Shown in pieces: positions 55,381 to 63,932 of a stretch of DNA of 64,000 nt. Numbering within the stretch: the stretch's first letter is position 1; each line of letters starts with the position of its first letter. The stretch comes from an uncultured bacterium (GTDB lineage: Bacteria > Bipolaricaulota > Bipolaricaulia > UBA7950 > UBA9294), in NCBI GenBank assembly GCA_903857865.1, contig CAIOGO010000004.1, positions 71,846 through 135,845 of the forward strand. The letters are read 5' to 3'. Below the pieces are notes generated by a model that ran no database searches, had not been told where the DNA came from, and saw only the letters and a program-made list of their open reading frames with translations. A program made the position numbers and the translations under genes.

Positions 55381-56896
55381 CGGAGTGGTGGTCGGAGTCG
55401 AGGCGAAGCTGATCGAGGTCCAGTGCGACGTCGGCGGAGGGCTCCCATCGTTCCAGATCGTGGGCCTCCCAGACAAGGAGGTGTCGGAGAGTCGCGAGCG
55501 CATCCGCAGCGCGATCCGCAACTGCGGGCTGACGTTCCCGCCTGGAAGGATCACCGCCAATCTGGCTCCAGCGGATCTCCGGAAGCAGGGCGTTGGGTTC
55601 GACTTGCCGATCGCCCTCTCCATTCTGATTGCGTCAGGCCAAGTAGGAGTTCCAGCATCGCGACTGCTCATCGTGGGGGAACTCGCGCTCAATGGCGATG
55701 TGCGAAGCGCCCACGGTATCCTGCCCCTGGCGCTTGAGGCGAGTCACAACAAGCTTGACGGCATGATGGTGCCGGCCGACAACGCGGCCGAGGGCGCTCT
55801 CGTTCCTGCGCTTAGCATCCATCCGATTCGCTCGCTGAACGAGGCCATCGCCGTTCTGCAGGGCGTTGGGCCGCGCTTCGTCATGGACGTGTCTGCGGCG
55901 GCGGCGGGCGAGATGACGCAGAAGCCGGTCGAGCACGATCTGTCCGAAGTGCGAGGCCAGGTGGCTGCGAAGCGGGCGCTTGAGATCGCCGCTGCCGGCG
56001 GTCACAACCTCTTGCTCATCGGCCCCCCCGGCGCCGGCAAGAGCATGTTGGCTCGCTGCATCCCAGAACTCCTGCCCCCGTTGTCCTTCGATGAGGCTCT
56101 TGACGTGACACGCATCTACAGCGTGGCCGGTCTCCTCAGCGCCGGCGAGGTGCTCGTGCGGCGAAGACCGTTTCGAGCGCCTCACCACACGATCTCGTAT
56201 GCGGGCATGGTCGGCGGCGGACACGGGATCCCGGGGCCCGGGGAGATCACGCTGGCGCATCGAGGGGTGCTCTTTCTGGATGAGATGCCGGAATTCGATC
56301 GGAGAGTCCTGGAGACTCTCCGACAACCTCTGGAAGACCAGTTCGTCACCTTGGCCCGTGCCGGGGTCTCGGTGCGCTATCCAGCGTCGTTCACCCTGGT
56401 CGGTGCAATGAACCCGTGCCCGTGCGGCCATCTGGGCGACGAGAGTCACTCCTGTGCGTGCGCGGTGCAGGACATCCGTCGGTACCGTAGGCACATGTCC
56501 GGCCCACTCCTCGACCGAATCGACCTATTCGTCGATGTGCCGCGGCTCACACCGGATGAGCTCATGGACACGCCGCTTGGCGAATCGACCGACATCGTTC
56601 GCGAACGGGTCGCCCGCGCGCGAGAGCGGCAATGGGAGCGTGCGGACGCCACCGGAGCGGCGAGCAATGCACGTTTGGTGCCCCAGGAGGTGCGCCTTCA
56701 GTGTCACCTCGATGCGGAAGGCAGCCAACTCCTTCGCCGTGCGATCACCCGGTTCGGCCTGAGCGGCCGAGGGCATGGGCGGGTGTTGCGCGTGGCCCGC
56801 ACGATCGCCGATCTCGTGGGTTCGGGCGATATCGGTGCCGCGCACCTTGCCGAGGCTTTGCGGTATCGAAGCGCAAGTCTGTTGCGCGATTCGTAG
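55361..56896 (+). CDS. comM: YifB/ComM-family Mg-chelatase-like AAA+ ATPase
   Basis: The 511-residue protein has an N-terminal Lon-protease-like domain (GLPSFQIVGLPDKEVSESRE, FDLPIALSILIASGQ), a central AAA+ module (Walker A IGPPGAGKSMLARC about residue 223; Walker B GVLFLDEMPEF), a zinc finger (CPCGHLGDESHSCAC) and a C-terminal domain. ComM is a hexameric helicase that promotes branch migration during natural transformation, so this organism may take up DNA. ATG 55361 starts the conserved MFGRLLS. Confidence 0.93.
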   Translation: MFGRLLSGVVVGVEAKLIEVQCDVGGGLPSFQIVGLPDKEVSESRERIRSAIRNCGLTFPPGRITANLAPADLRKQGVGFDLPIALSILIASGQVGVPASRLLIVGELALNGDVRSAHGILPLALEASHNKLDGMMVPADNAAEGALVPALSIHPIRSLNEAIAVLQGVGPRFVMDVSAAAAGEMTQKPVEHDLSEVRGQVAAKRALEIAAAGGHNLLLIGPPGAGKSMLARCIPELLPPLSFDEALDVTRIYSVAGLLSAGEVLVRRRPFRAPHHTISYAGMVGGGHGIPGPGEITLAHRGVLFLDEMPEFDRRVLETLRQPLEDQFVTLARAGVSVRYPASFTLVGAMNPCPCGHLGDESHSCACAVQDIRRYRRHMSGPLLDRIDLFVDVPRLTPDELMDTPLGESTDIVRERVARARERQWERADATGAASNARLVPQEVRLQCHLDAEGSQLLRRAITRFGLSGRGHGRVLRVARTIADLVGSGDIGAAHLAEALRYRSASLLRDS

Positions 56897-56914
56897 GCGG
56901 GCGATCGGGCGCCA

Positions 56915-56949
56915 GTTCACCAAAACATCACATCGACTCTCTAGAGTCG
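56915..56949 (+). promoter_or_regulatory. Regulatory motif and inverted repeat before bamA
   Basis: GTTCACCAAAACATCACAT (56915-56933) matches the motif in the MFS promoter at 17 of 19 positions. An inverted repeat CGACTCT-CT-AGAGTCG (56934-56949) follows at once. If TTCACC is a -35 box, the repeat would lie over the -10 position, where no standard -10 is seen; this may mark another sigma factor or an operator. Confidence 0.45.
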
Positions 56950-57020
56950 TAGACTGGAAACGGTGGTGCTTTCACGGGATACTGAAAGGACAGCAGCTTC
57001 GCTTGATCAGGAGGACAGGA

Positions 57021-59222
57021 ATGAGGAACCGGCTCTTCGGTGCGCTGGTGTTGGCGGGGGTCGCGCTTCTTGGGGGCGCGTTCGTGACGTGGGGCGGCGA
57101 TCTTGTGTTCCCCATCCAGATCACACAGATCAGCATCGAGGGAAATGATCGCGTGGCGACACGCGATGTGCTTGAGGCGATTCCCTTCAAGGTCGGCGAT
57201 ACCCTGAACGAGCAGGCGGATCTCAAGCCGGCCTCGCAAGCGATCTTCGATCTCGGGTGGTTCAGCGAGGTCCTTCCTGAGGTGGCGCAGGATGGAGGGG
57301 TCAGTTTCCGCGTCGTAGAGAACCCCGTCGTCGAGAAGATCGAAGTCACCGGCAACACGAACAAGCGCGACTACAGCTTGTTCGGCGTGAAGCTGTTCAG
57401 CACGGTGCTCGTGCCGACGTCGACCATCCGCAGCATCCTCAGAGACCACGGCGTCAAGATCGGCAAGATCCTGCGCACGAGCGATTTGCAGGAAGCGCTA
57501 GACGCGGTCATAGCGAAATACAAGGACCGTGGCTACGTCCTGGTCATGGTGGGCGACGTGAAGGTGGGACCAACTCTCTCGATCGAGATCATCGAGGGTC
57601 ATGTTGCGGGCAACCGAGTGATTGGACTGAGCAGCGTCCCCATGGAGGTGGCCACGGCACTGATCGACCTTCCCACGGACCGCCCGCTGCGCGAGTCCGA
57701 GCTTCAGACCGTGATGGCCCGCCTGCGGGAGTCGGTGTTCTTCTCCAACGTGGCGGTCGCGCCGGCCGCGGGCCCGACGCGCGACAGTGTCTACCTCGAT
57801 TGGACCCTCACCGAACGCGTCATCCTCGCAACGCCGCTCGCGATCCGCTCGATCGAGATCGAGGGCGTAACGCTCTTCCCGGACGCCATAGCCGCGCGAT
57901 CGGTCGGTGCATTGCCGGACGGTGCGGCGGACAACTACGCCGTGTTGCGTGCGGTGGAGGATCTCTACAAGCTCTACACGCACGCTGGATTCCTCATGGT
58001 GCGCTTCTCCCTCGTGAACGTCGAAGGGGATACCCTGCGGCTGCGTGTCGATGAGGGAATCGTGTCTGAGATTGCGTACGACAAGGATACTCAGACCCAG
58101 CGCCGCGTGTTGGAGAAGCAGCTTGAGATCCACGTCGGGCGGATCTTGACGCGTAACGACCTTCGCGTGTCGCAGCAGGGGCTGAACGCGCTCGGGTACT
58201 TCGATGACATCACGATCAATCCGGAGTGGAGTGACGGCGGCGTGCGCGTGTCGGTCGCGGTGACCGACAAGAAGACGCTTGGAGGGATGAACGGTTCATT
58301 GGCCTACGAGCCCAGCACCGGCGGGATTGTCGGCGACCTGACCGTGACGCAGAGCAATGTTCTCGGCACCGGCCAGGACGTCTCCCTCAGCTATAAACGC
58401 GGTATCTCGTCCGACGGGACACCGGAGACGACCACGTGGGAGTTGGGCTATAACACTCTCGCGACGCGATCCCAATTCGATCGCGTGGGCCTGGATCTCT
58501 ATCGGAAGACGGAGGAAGTGACCGAGGACACGGAGACAGGTACGGAGACGGTCAACTATCTTACGCTGGGCGGTACCCTCAGCTTCAGCTATCCCGTGGC
58601 CGACTACGCCGACCTCGTCATCGGATACCGGCACGACTTGGAGCGCAAGGAGACGGACTTGGATTGGTCTCCGGTCGATTCCATCTCGCTCGCTCTGCAG
58701 GAAGACTCGGCGGACGACGCGAGCTTCCCGATGCGGGGGATGAGGCGCTCGATCACTCTTGAGAAGGCCGGTGGTTTCGCCGTCGGGAAAGAGTACGCGA
58801 AGCTGGATCTCGTTTGGACCCGCTTCCTGCCCGTGTACGATGACCTGTTCCCGGGAGTCGATCGTGCTTGGGCGATCCGCATCAAGGCCGGTCTAGGCGA
58901 CACCGCTCTCGAGGGTGCACAAGCGTACGAGTTCGGGGGTCTCACGACGATTCGCGGCGTGGAGAGCACCACGGTCCAGCGGATGGCCATCGTCAACATC
59001 GAGCATCGACTGCGATTGACCGAGGGCTTCGTGGTCACCGCGTTCGTTGACGCGGGGATGAACCTGGACTCCATCCGATTGGCGGGCGGTGCCGCGACGA
59101 CCGGTTTTGAGTTGGGAATCACGGCGGCGGGCATCCCCGTTCGTCTGGACATCTCCTGGGTTCTCGGCGAGGAGGCCTCGTGGATGCCTCGATTCGATTT
59201 CGGATTTGGGTCGATGTTCTAG
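57021..59222 (+). CDS. bamA: BamA/Omp85 outer-membrane assembly factor
   Basis: The 733-residue protein has a signal peptide (about residues 1-26), a series of POTRA domains (first from FPIQITQISIEGNDRVATRD; others at KIEVTGNTNKRDY, IRSIEIEGVTLFPD and following) and a C-terminal 16-strand barrel (Bac_surface_Ag) from about residue 415 with GMNGSLAYEPSTGGIVGDL, FPMRGMRRSI and the ending FDFGFGSMF, whose terminal aromatic is typical. The barrel loop motif VRGF appears as IRGVES. BamA inserts outer-membrane proteins. ATG 57021 has AGGAGGACAGGA directly upstream. ompH follows after 62 nt. Confidence 0.95.
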   Translation: MRNRLFGALVLAGVALLGGAFVTWGGDLVFPIQITQISIEGNDRVATRDVLEAIPFKVGDTLNEQADLKPASQAIFDLGWFSEVLPEVAQDGGVSFRVVENPVVEKIEVTGNTNKRDYSLFGVKLFSTVLVPTSTIRSILRDHGVKIGKILRTSDLQEALDAVIAKYKDRGYVLVMVGDVKVGPTLSIEIIEGHVAGNRVIGLSSVPMEVATALIDLPTDRPLRESELQTVMARLRESVFFSNVAVAPAAGPTRDSVYLDWTLTERVILATPLAIRSIEIEGVTLFPDAIAARSVGALPDGAADNYAVLRAVEDLYKLYTHAGFLMVRFSLVNVEGDTLRLRVDEGIVSEIAYDKDTQTQRRVLEKQLEIHVGRILTRNDLRVSQQGLNALGYFDDITINPEWSDGGVRVSVAVTDKKTLGGMNGSLAYEPSTGGIVGDLTVTQSNVLGTGQDVSLSYKRGISSDGTPETTTWELGYNTLATRSQFDRVGLDLYRKTEEVTEDTETGTETVNYLTLGGTLSFSYPVADYADLVIGYRHDLERKETDLDWSPVDSISLALQEDSADDASFPMRGMRRSITLEKAGGFAVGKEYAKLDLVWTRFLPVYDDLFPGVDRAWAIRIKAGLGDTALEGAQAYEFGGLTTIRGVESTTVQRMAIVNIEHRLRLTEGFVVTAFVDAGMNLDSIRLAGGAATTGFELGITAAGIPVRLDISWVLGEEASWMPRFDFGFGSMF

Positions 59223-59284
59223 GATGACGACCATCCGATTGGATACACTGAGTTGTCGACGTTTCGCGAGTAAGGAGGATGTCT

Positions 59285-60031
59285 ATGATGCGTAGTCCTG
59301 TTGTGATCGCAATCGCCGCGGTGGCGTTGGTCCTTGCAGCGGGCGCCCTGGTCTTCCAATTCGTGGTTCCCTCAAGGAGTGACGGTGTGAGCCGCGCGGA
59401 CCTCGATGCACTCCGTAGCCAGGTTGCTGCTGTGAAGAGCGGCGGGGCTGGCCTCAAGGTCGCCTTCGTGAACATCGACAACGCCTTTGCCGTGTTCCTG
59501 AACGCGGTCAGCGACCTTCGTCAACGCAGCACGGACAAGCTCCAGGAGATCACGGACCTCCAGAACTCTTTTTCCAATGGCACGGTGACGCAGGACCAGT
59601 ATCAGAAGCGCCTCAACGAGTACAACACGGAGCTGCTTGATGCGAACATCGCGATGTACGCAAACGTCCTCGATCGCATGATCGCCTCTTCGTCCTTCTC
59701 TGACCTACGCGCCGATCTCCAGCGCGTGCGCGAAATGGCCCAATCGCTGCTCGATGAGGCGAAGAACCTCGTTTCGATGGTCAAGGGTGGGGCGATCAGT
59801 TCGAGCGAGTTCCAGACACGTCTTTCGCAGACGCAAGCGAACTATGCATCGCTCGAGAAGATCGTCAACCAGGCATGTGCGGTCAAGATCTCGCAGGCGG
59901 CGCAGAAAGTCGCTATTCCGCGTGGATTTGACCTAGTGCTCATTCAGAAGAACGTCGTCCTCTACTTCAATCCCGCCATGGTCACCGACATCACGGACTT
60001 CGTGAAGTCGGAGATCGCTGGCTACCTCTAG
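59285..60031 (+). CDS. OmpH/Skp-family periplasmic chaperone-like protein
   Basis: The 248-residue protein has an N-terminal hydrophobic anchor or signal (about residues 7-27), then KVAFVNIDNAFAVFLNAVSD, the OmpH/Skp start, and a long helical region rich in Gln, Asn and Ser that would form the tentacles. It is longer than E. coli Skp (about 160) because of an extra C-terminal domain (VAIPRGFDLVLIQKNVVLYF). ATG 59285 is 6 nt after AGGAGG; the ATG at 59279 is too close to it. The order bamA-ompH-fabZ is as in proteobacteria minus lpxD. Confidence 0.88.
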   Translation: MMRSPVVIAIAAVALVLAAGALVFQFVVPSRSDGVSRADLDALRSQVAAVKSGGAGLKVAFVNIDNAFAVFLNAVSDLRQRSTDKLQEITDLQNSFSNGTVTQDQYQKRLNEYNTELLDANIAMYANVLDRMIASSSFSDLRADLQRVREMAQSLLDEAKNLVSMVKGGAISSSEFQTRLSQTQANYASLEKIVNQACAVKISQAAQKVAIPRGFDLVLIQKNVVLYFNPAMVTDITDFVKSEIAGYL

Positions 60032-60049
60032 GGGGGAAGAAGGGAGGTC

Positions 60050-60496
60050 ATGCGCGATATTGAGGCGATTCGGAGACGCATCCCGTTGCGCTTCCCGTAC
60101 CTCATGATCGATCGGATCCTCGAGGAGGGTCCCGGTCGAGTCGTCGCGCTGAAGAACGTCACGATTGGCGAGCCGTTCTTCCAAGGACACTTTCCCGAGC
60201 CGTTCCCGGCCATCATGCCGGGGACGCTCGTGCTGGAGGCGATGGCTCAGACCGCCGCCTTTCTTGTACCGGTGGACGGTGACTCCCCCACGCTCGGGTA
60301 TCTCGTGGGCGTCGAGGCGGCGAGGTTTCGCCGCAAGGTGGTCCCTGGCGACCAATTGAGGCTTGAGGCAACTCGGGTGCGAGCTCGACGCGGGCTCCTC
60401 CAGGCGGAGGTCACCGCCTCCGTGGGCGGCGAGCTCGCGGCGTCAGCGACGCTGTCCCTGCTCGTGGCACGGGATGGCGAAGCGCAAACCCCTTGA
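60050..60496 (+). CDS. fabZ: 3-hydroxyacyl-[acyl-carrier-protein] dehydratase
   Basis: The 148-residue hot-dog-fold enzyme dehydrates 3-hydroxyacyl-ACP in fatty-acid synthesis. It has the family start IRRRIPLRFPYLMIDRILEE, the catalytic histidine in FFQGHFPEPFPAIMPG and catalytic glutamate in LVLEAMAQTAAF. GGGAGG lies 3-8 nt before ATG 60050. Its stop overlaps the start of ftcD. lpxA and lpxC, frequent neighbours in LPS-makers, are absent from this cluster. Confidence 0.94.
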   Translation: MRDIEAIRRRIPLRFPYLMIDRILEEGPGRVVALKNVTIGEPFFQGHFPEPFPAIMPGTLVLEAMAQTAAFLVPVDGDSPTLGYLVGVEAARFRRKVVPGDQLRLEATRVRARRGLLQAEVTASVGGELAASATLSLLVARDGEAQTP

Positions 60497-61380
60497 TGGA
60501 GTGTGTCGCCAACCTGAGTGAAGGCCGTGACATGGCGGCCATCTCGGAGATGGCCGCCGCTGTGCGCCGCACGGGAGCCCGACTCCTGGACATCCACTCG
60601 GATTGCGATCACAACCGCTCGGTCTTTACCATGGTGGGGAACGCCAGTGAGTTGGAGCGCGCCGCGGTGCGGCTCGCCCACGAGGCAGCCGCCCGGATTG
60701 ACCTTCGCGTTCACCGCGGAGTTCATCCCCGCATCGGCGCGCTCGACGTCGTGCCATTCGTCCCGCTTGCCGGATCGACCATGGAGGAGTGCATCGATCT
60801 TGCCCTGCGGGTCGGTGAGCGGATCGCTCGCGAGACGTGTATCCCCGTGTTCCTCTACGGTCACGCGGCCCGTAGGCCAGATCGCACGTCCTTGGCGGTC
60901 ATCCGCCGCGGGGGCATCGAAGGGCTGGCTGCGCGCATTGGCCGTGACGGATGGGTACCCGACTTCGGTCCGCCGACTCTCCACTCTTCGGCGGGGGCGG
61001 TCGCCGTCGGGGCTCGCCCGCCGCTCGTCGCCTACAATGTCTGCCTGGAGACGATGGACGTGGCGCTTGGGCGGTGGATCGCTATGGCGGCTCGTGCGTC
61101 GAACGGAGGGCCGGCGGGGGTTCAGGCTCTCGCCTTCTTCCTCGAGGGACGTGGTTGCATGCAAATCTCGATGAACCTGACCGACGTGGCGGCGACCTCC
61201 GTTGCCGTGGCGTTCTCTTGGGTGTCCGACCTCGCGGCCGCGAACGGCGTGGAGGTGGCATCGAGCGAGATCGTCGGCCTCGCTCCTCGCCGGACCGTGA
61301 TCGGAGCCACAGCGGAGGGCCTGCGTCTCGACGGCCGGCTCGCGGATCGGATTCTGGAGGCACACCTGGAGGAGACGTGA
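60496..61380 (+). CDS. ftcD: Glutamate formiminotransferase
   Basis: The 294-residue protein corresponds to the formiminotransferase half of FtcD: CVANLSEGRD, LDIHSDCDHNRSVFTMVGN, DLRVHRGVHPRIGALDVVPF, FLYGHAA, PDFGPP, GARPPLVAYNV and GRGCMQISMNLTD. It transfers the formimino group of formiminoglutamate to tetrahydrofolate in histidine breakdown. The cyclodeaminase half is not fused and no hut genes are near. It starts with the fabZ stop (TTGATG) and overlaps murD (GTGA), so it is expressed with envelope genes. Confidence 0.93.
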   Translation: MECVANLSEGRDMAAISEMAAAVRRTGARLLDIHSDCDHNRSVFTMVGNASELERAAVRLAHEAAARIDLRVHRGVHPRIGALDVVPFVPLAGSTMEECIDLALRVGERIARETCIPVFLYGHAARRPDRTSLAVIRRGGIEGLAARIGRDGWVPDFGPPTLHSSAGAVAVGARPPLVAYNVCLETMDVALGRWIAMAARASNGGPAGVQALAFFLEGRGCMQISMNLTDVAATSVAVAFSWVSDLAAANGVEVASSEIVGLAPRRTVIGATAEGLRLDGRLADRILEAHLEET

Positions 61381-62705
61381 GCCTTCGTATAGCGGGTCGT
61401 GCTGTAGAGAGCCTCCTCATTGTCGGCTACGGAATGACAGGACGGGCCGTGGCCGGCTTCTGCGAGCGGCGGGGCGTGCGCTTTGCGGTGAGCGAGGCCT
61501 CCGTGCTGTCCGAGGTCGACGAGGCATGGCTGCGGGACCATGCCGCGGAGGTGGAAACCGGAGGACATACGTTGCGGCTGCTCGACTGCGCGGACGCGGT
61601 CGTGGCCAGCCCGGGCGCTCCGGCCCATCTTCCGCTGCTCGCGGCGGCCGCCGAGAGAGGAATCCCGGTATGGTCCGAACTCGACATCGCAGGGGCCGCC
61701 GTGGCGGGAAGGCGACTCGTTGCCGTGACCGGAACGAACGGCAAGAGCACGACGGTGAGCCTCACCGGCGCTCTCCTCGAGCGGAGCGGAATCCGGACGA
61801 CCGTTGCCGGCAACATCGGCCTGCCGTTTCTGGACATCGTCGATGAGGCCGACCGTTGGGACGTTGCGGTCCTCGAGGTGAGCAGCTTTCAGCTTGAGCA
61901 GAGCGTCCTCTTTCACCCGCACGTTGCCGTGCTCCTCAATCTCGCTCCCAACCATCTCGAACGTCACGGGACGATGACGGCCTACATAGCCGCCAAGCTG
62001 CGTCTGTTCTCACATCAGACTTCATTGGATGTCGCGATTCTTCCAGCGAGCCTGGTCGGCACGGTCGATCACGGGCTCGGGCGCCTCGTGCTTTACGACG
62101 AACCATGCCCGCCTTTGCCCCGCGGAAGCGAGGGAATCGGCGAGGTGCGGCGACTCGATCTTGCCGCCGCCGCGTCCGCGTGTTGCGAGATCGTTCCGGG
62201 CTTCGACGCGTCGCGTTGGAGCGTCCAGGAGTTCGCGGAGGCATTGTACCTACCGTTCCGCCAGCAGGCGGTTGGGACGATCGGTGGGGTGCGTTTGGTC
62301 AATGACTCCAAGGCAACGAGCCCTGCGGCGACGATGGCCGCCCTCCGTTCCACGGAGGGACCCGTGGTTCTCCTCCTGGGTGGGCGTTCGAAACGCGGCG
62401 GCTACGACGAGCTTGCTGCCTACTTGTCGGCGTTCTCACCGCGCGGAGTCGTCGTGTTCGGAGAAGCGCGGCAAGAGATTGCCGAACATCTCTCTCGCGC
62501 GGGTGTGGAACACCAGAGCGTGAGCGATCTCGAGACGGCCGTCGCCCTCGGACTCGCCACAGCTCGGCCTGGAGACGCTCTCCTCCTTTCTCCCGCCTGT
62601 TCGAGCTTCGACGCGTTCCGCAGCTACGAGGAGCGGGGCGAGGAGTTCAATCGAATGGCGCGACGCGTGCCCGGGTTCAGAGCAGCGGACGCCAAGGACA
62701 TCTAG
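61377..62705 (+). CDS. murD: UDP-N-acetylmuramoylalanine--D-glutamate ligase
   Basis: The 442-residue Mur ligase adds D-glutamate to UDP-MurNAc-L-Ala. The P-loop VAVTGTNGKSTTVSLTGALL (about residue 118), GNIGLPFLD, LEVSSFQLEQ, LNLAPNHLERHG and NDSKATSPAATMAALRS with LLLGGRSKRG and LLSPACSSFDAFRSYEERGE are diagnostic. GTG 61377 has GGAGG upstream and overlaps the ftcD stop. With ddl (8.7 kb), ftsW and murG, a good part of the murein pathway is present; mraY, murE and murF are not here. Confidence 0.96.
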   Translation: MSLRIAGRAVESLLIVGYGMTGRAVAGFCERRGVRFAVSEASVLSEVDEAWLRDHAAEVETGGHTLRLLDCADAVVASPGAPAHLPLLAAAAERGIPVWSELDIAGAAVAGRRLVAVTGTNGKSTTVSLTGALLERSGIRTTVAGNIGLPFLDIVDEADRWDVAVLEVSSFQLEQSVLFHPHVAVLLNLAPNHLERHGTMTAYIAAKLRLFSHQTSLDVAILPASLVGTVDHGLGRLVLYDEPCPPLPRGSEGIGEVRRLDLAAAASACCEIVPGFDASRWSVQEFAEALYLPFRQQAVGTIGGVRLVNDSKATSPAATMAALRSTEGPVVLLLGGRSKRGGYDELAAYLSAFSPRGVVVFGEARQEIAEHLSRAGVEHQSVSDLETAVALGLATARPGDALLLSPACSSFDAFRSYEERGEEFNRMARRVPGFRAADAKDI

Positions 62706-62846
62706 ACCGCCGCGCGCGGACATCCGTCCGATCCGAACCGAACCAACCTTCGTTCCGCGTCGTACCCCGTTCCTTCCTTCGCCCGGACACATGGCGTACG
62801 CATGACGTGGTGCCTAGCGCCAGCGTGCGAGCGAAGGAGCGTGGCT

Positions 62847-63932
62847 GTGACCGGACGCGCCGATCGGGCGACAGTGCTGACGACGTCTATTCTTGTGCTG
62901 AGTGGGCTCGTCGCCCTTTACAGCGCGAGCGCCCCGTTCTCCCTTCGTCACTACGGGAGTGACATCTACATGCTGGTTCGGCAGCTCGCCGCGGTAGGGG
63001 TCGGAGTCATAGGGCTCCTCGTCTTTGCACGCCTCGACTACAGGCTGCTCCTTCGCATGAACGGAGCGCTTCTCGTGGGATCGATCGGCCTCAGCCTCGT
63101 GACGCTGCTGCCCCTCCCGATCTGCACCGGGGGCTGCTGGTTGTCGCTCGGCCCGTTCGATCTCCAACCCACGGAGTTCGTGAAGCTGGCGCTCATCCTG
63201 TATCTCGCGTCCTCGATTGCGCGCCGCAGGGAGCGCATGAGCACGTTCACCGACGGAATTCTCCCTTACCTGGTGATCCTCGGCGTCCTCGGAGCGATCA
63301 CCCTGAGCCAGCCGGACCTCGGGATGCTGCTCATCTTCGCCGGGCTCACGGCGGCGATGCTCTTCCTCGGAGGCGCGAGGAGGCGGCACTTGGCCTTCCT
63401 CGGGTTGGGTGCGATTCCCCTCGTGTACGTTGCGATTCGCATTGCACCCTACCGTTTCGCGCGTGTCCTCTCGTTCCTGGACCCGCAGGCGTACAGCACC
63501 TCGTCCGGCTATCAGGTTCTGCAGTCCCTCATGGCGGTGGGGGCGGGCGGCATTTTCGGGCGCGGCCTCGGTGCGTCGCGGGCGAAGCTCTTCTACCTGC
63601 CGCAGGCGCACAACGACTTCATTCTTTCGGTCGTGGGGGAAGAAACCGGCATGCTCGGCATTCTCTGCGTCCTTTCCCTGCTCGGCTTTCTCGTTTGGAG
63701 GGCGTTCGCGATCGCGGAGAGCGCGCCGGACGAGGAGGGGCGGCTCATTGCGTACGGGATCGGATGCGCGATCGGCATGCAAGCGCTGGTCAATGCGGGA
63801 GTCACGCTGGGAATCCTCCCGGTGACTGGACTCACCCTTCCCTTCTTCAGCGGTGGAGGCTCGTCGATCCTTGTGACATTGGCGATGGTCGGCGTGCTGT
63901 TGAACGTTTCCAAACAAGGCGGACGGCTATGA
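62847..63932 (+). CDS. ftsW: SEDS-family peptidoglycan glycosyltransferase FtsW
   Basis: The protein (361 residues from GTG 62847; ATG 62802 also in frame) has about ten transmembrane helices and SEDS motifs: GGCWLSLGPFDLQPTEFVKL, LSQPDLGM, SGYQVLQSLMAVGAGGIFGRG, KLFYLPQAHNDFILSVVGEE and GLTLPFFSGGGSS. FtsW polymerises septal glycan with its class B PBP partner. GTG 62847 was preferred because GGAG lies 7 nt upstream and none precedes 62802. It overlaps murG (ATGA). Confidence 0.94.
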   Translation: MTGRADRATVLTTSILVLSGLVALYSASAPFSLRHYGSDIYMLVRQLAAVGVGVIGLLVFARLDYRLLLRMNGALLVGSIGLSLVTLLPLPICTGGCWLSLGPFDLQPTEFVKLALILYLASSIARRRERMSTFTDGILPYLVILGVLGAITLSQPDLGMLLIFAGLTAAMLFLGGARRRHLAFLGLGAIPLVYVAIRIAPYRFARVLSFLDPQAYSTSSGYQVLQSLMAVGAGGIFGRGLGASRAKLFYLPQAHNDFILSVVGEETGMLGILCVLSLLGFLVWRAFAIAESAPDEEGRLIAYGIGCAIGMQALVNAGVTLGILPVTGLTLPFFSGGGSSILVTLAMVGVLLNVSKQGGRL

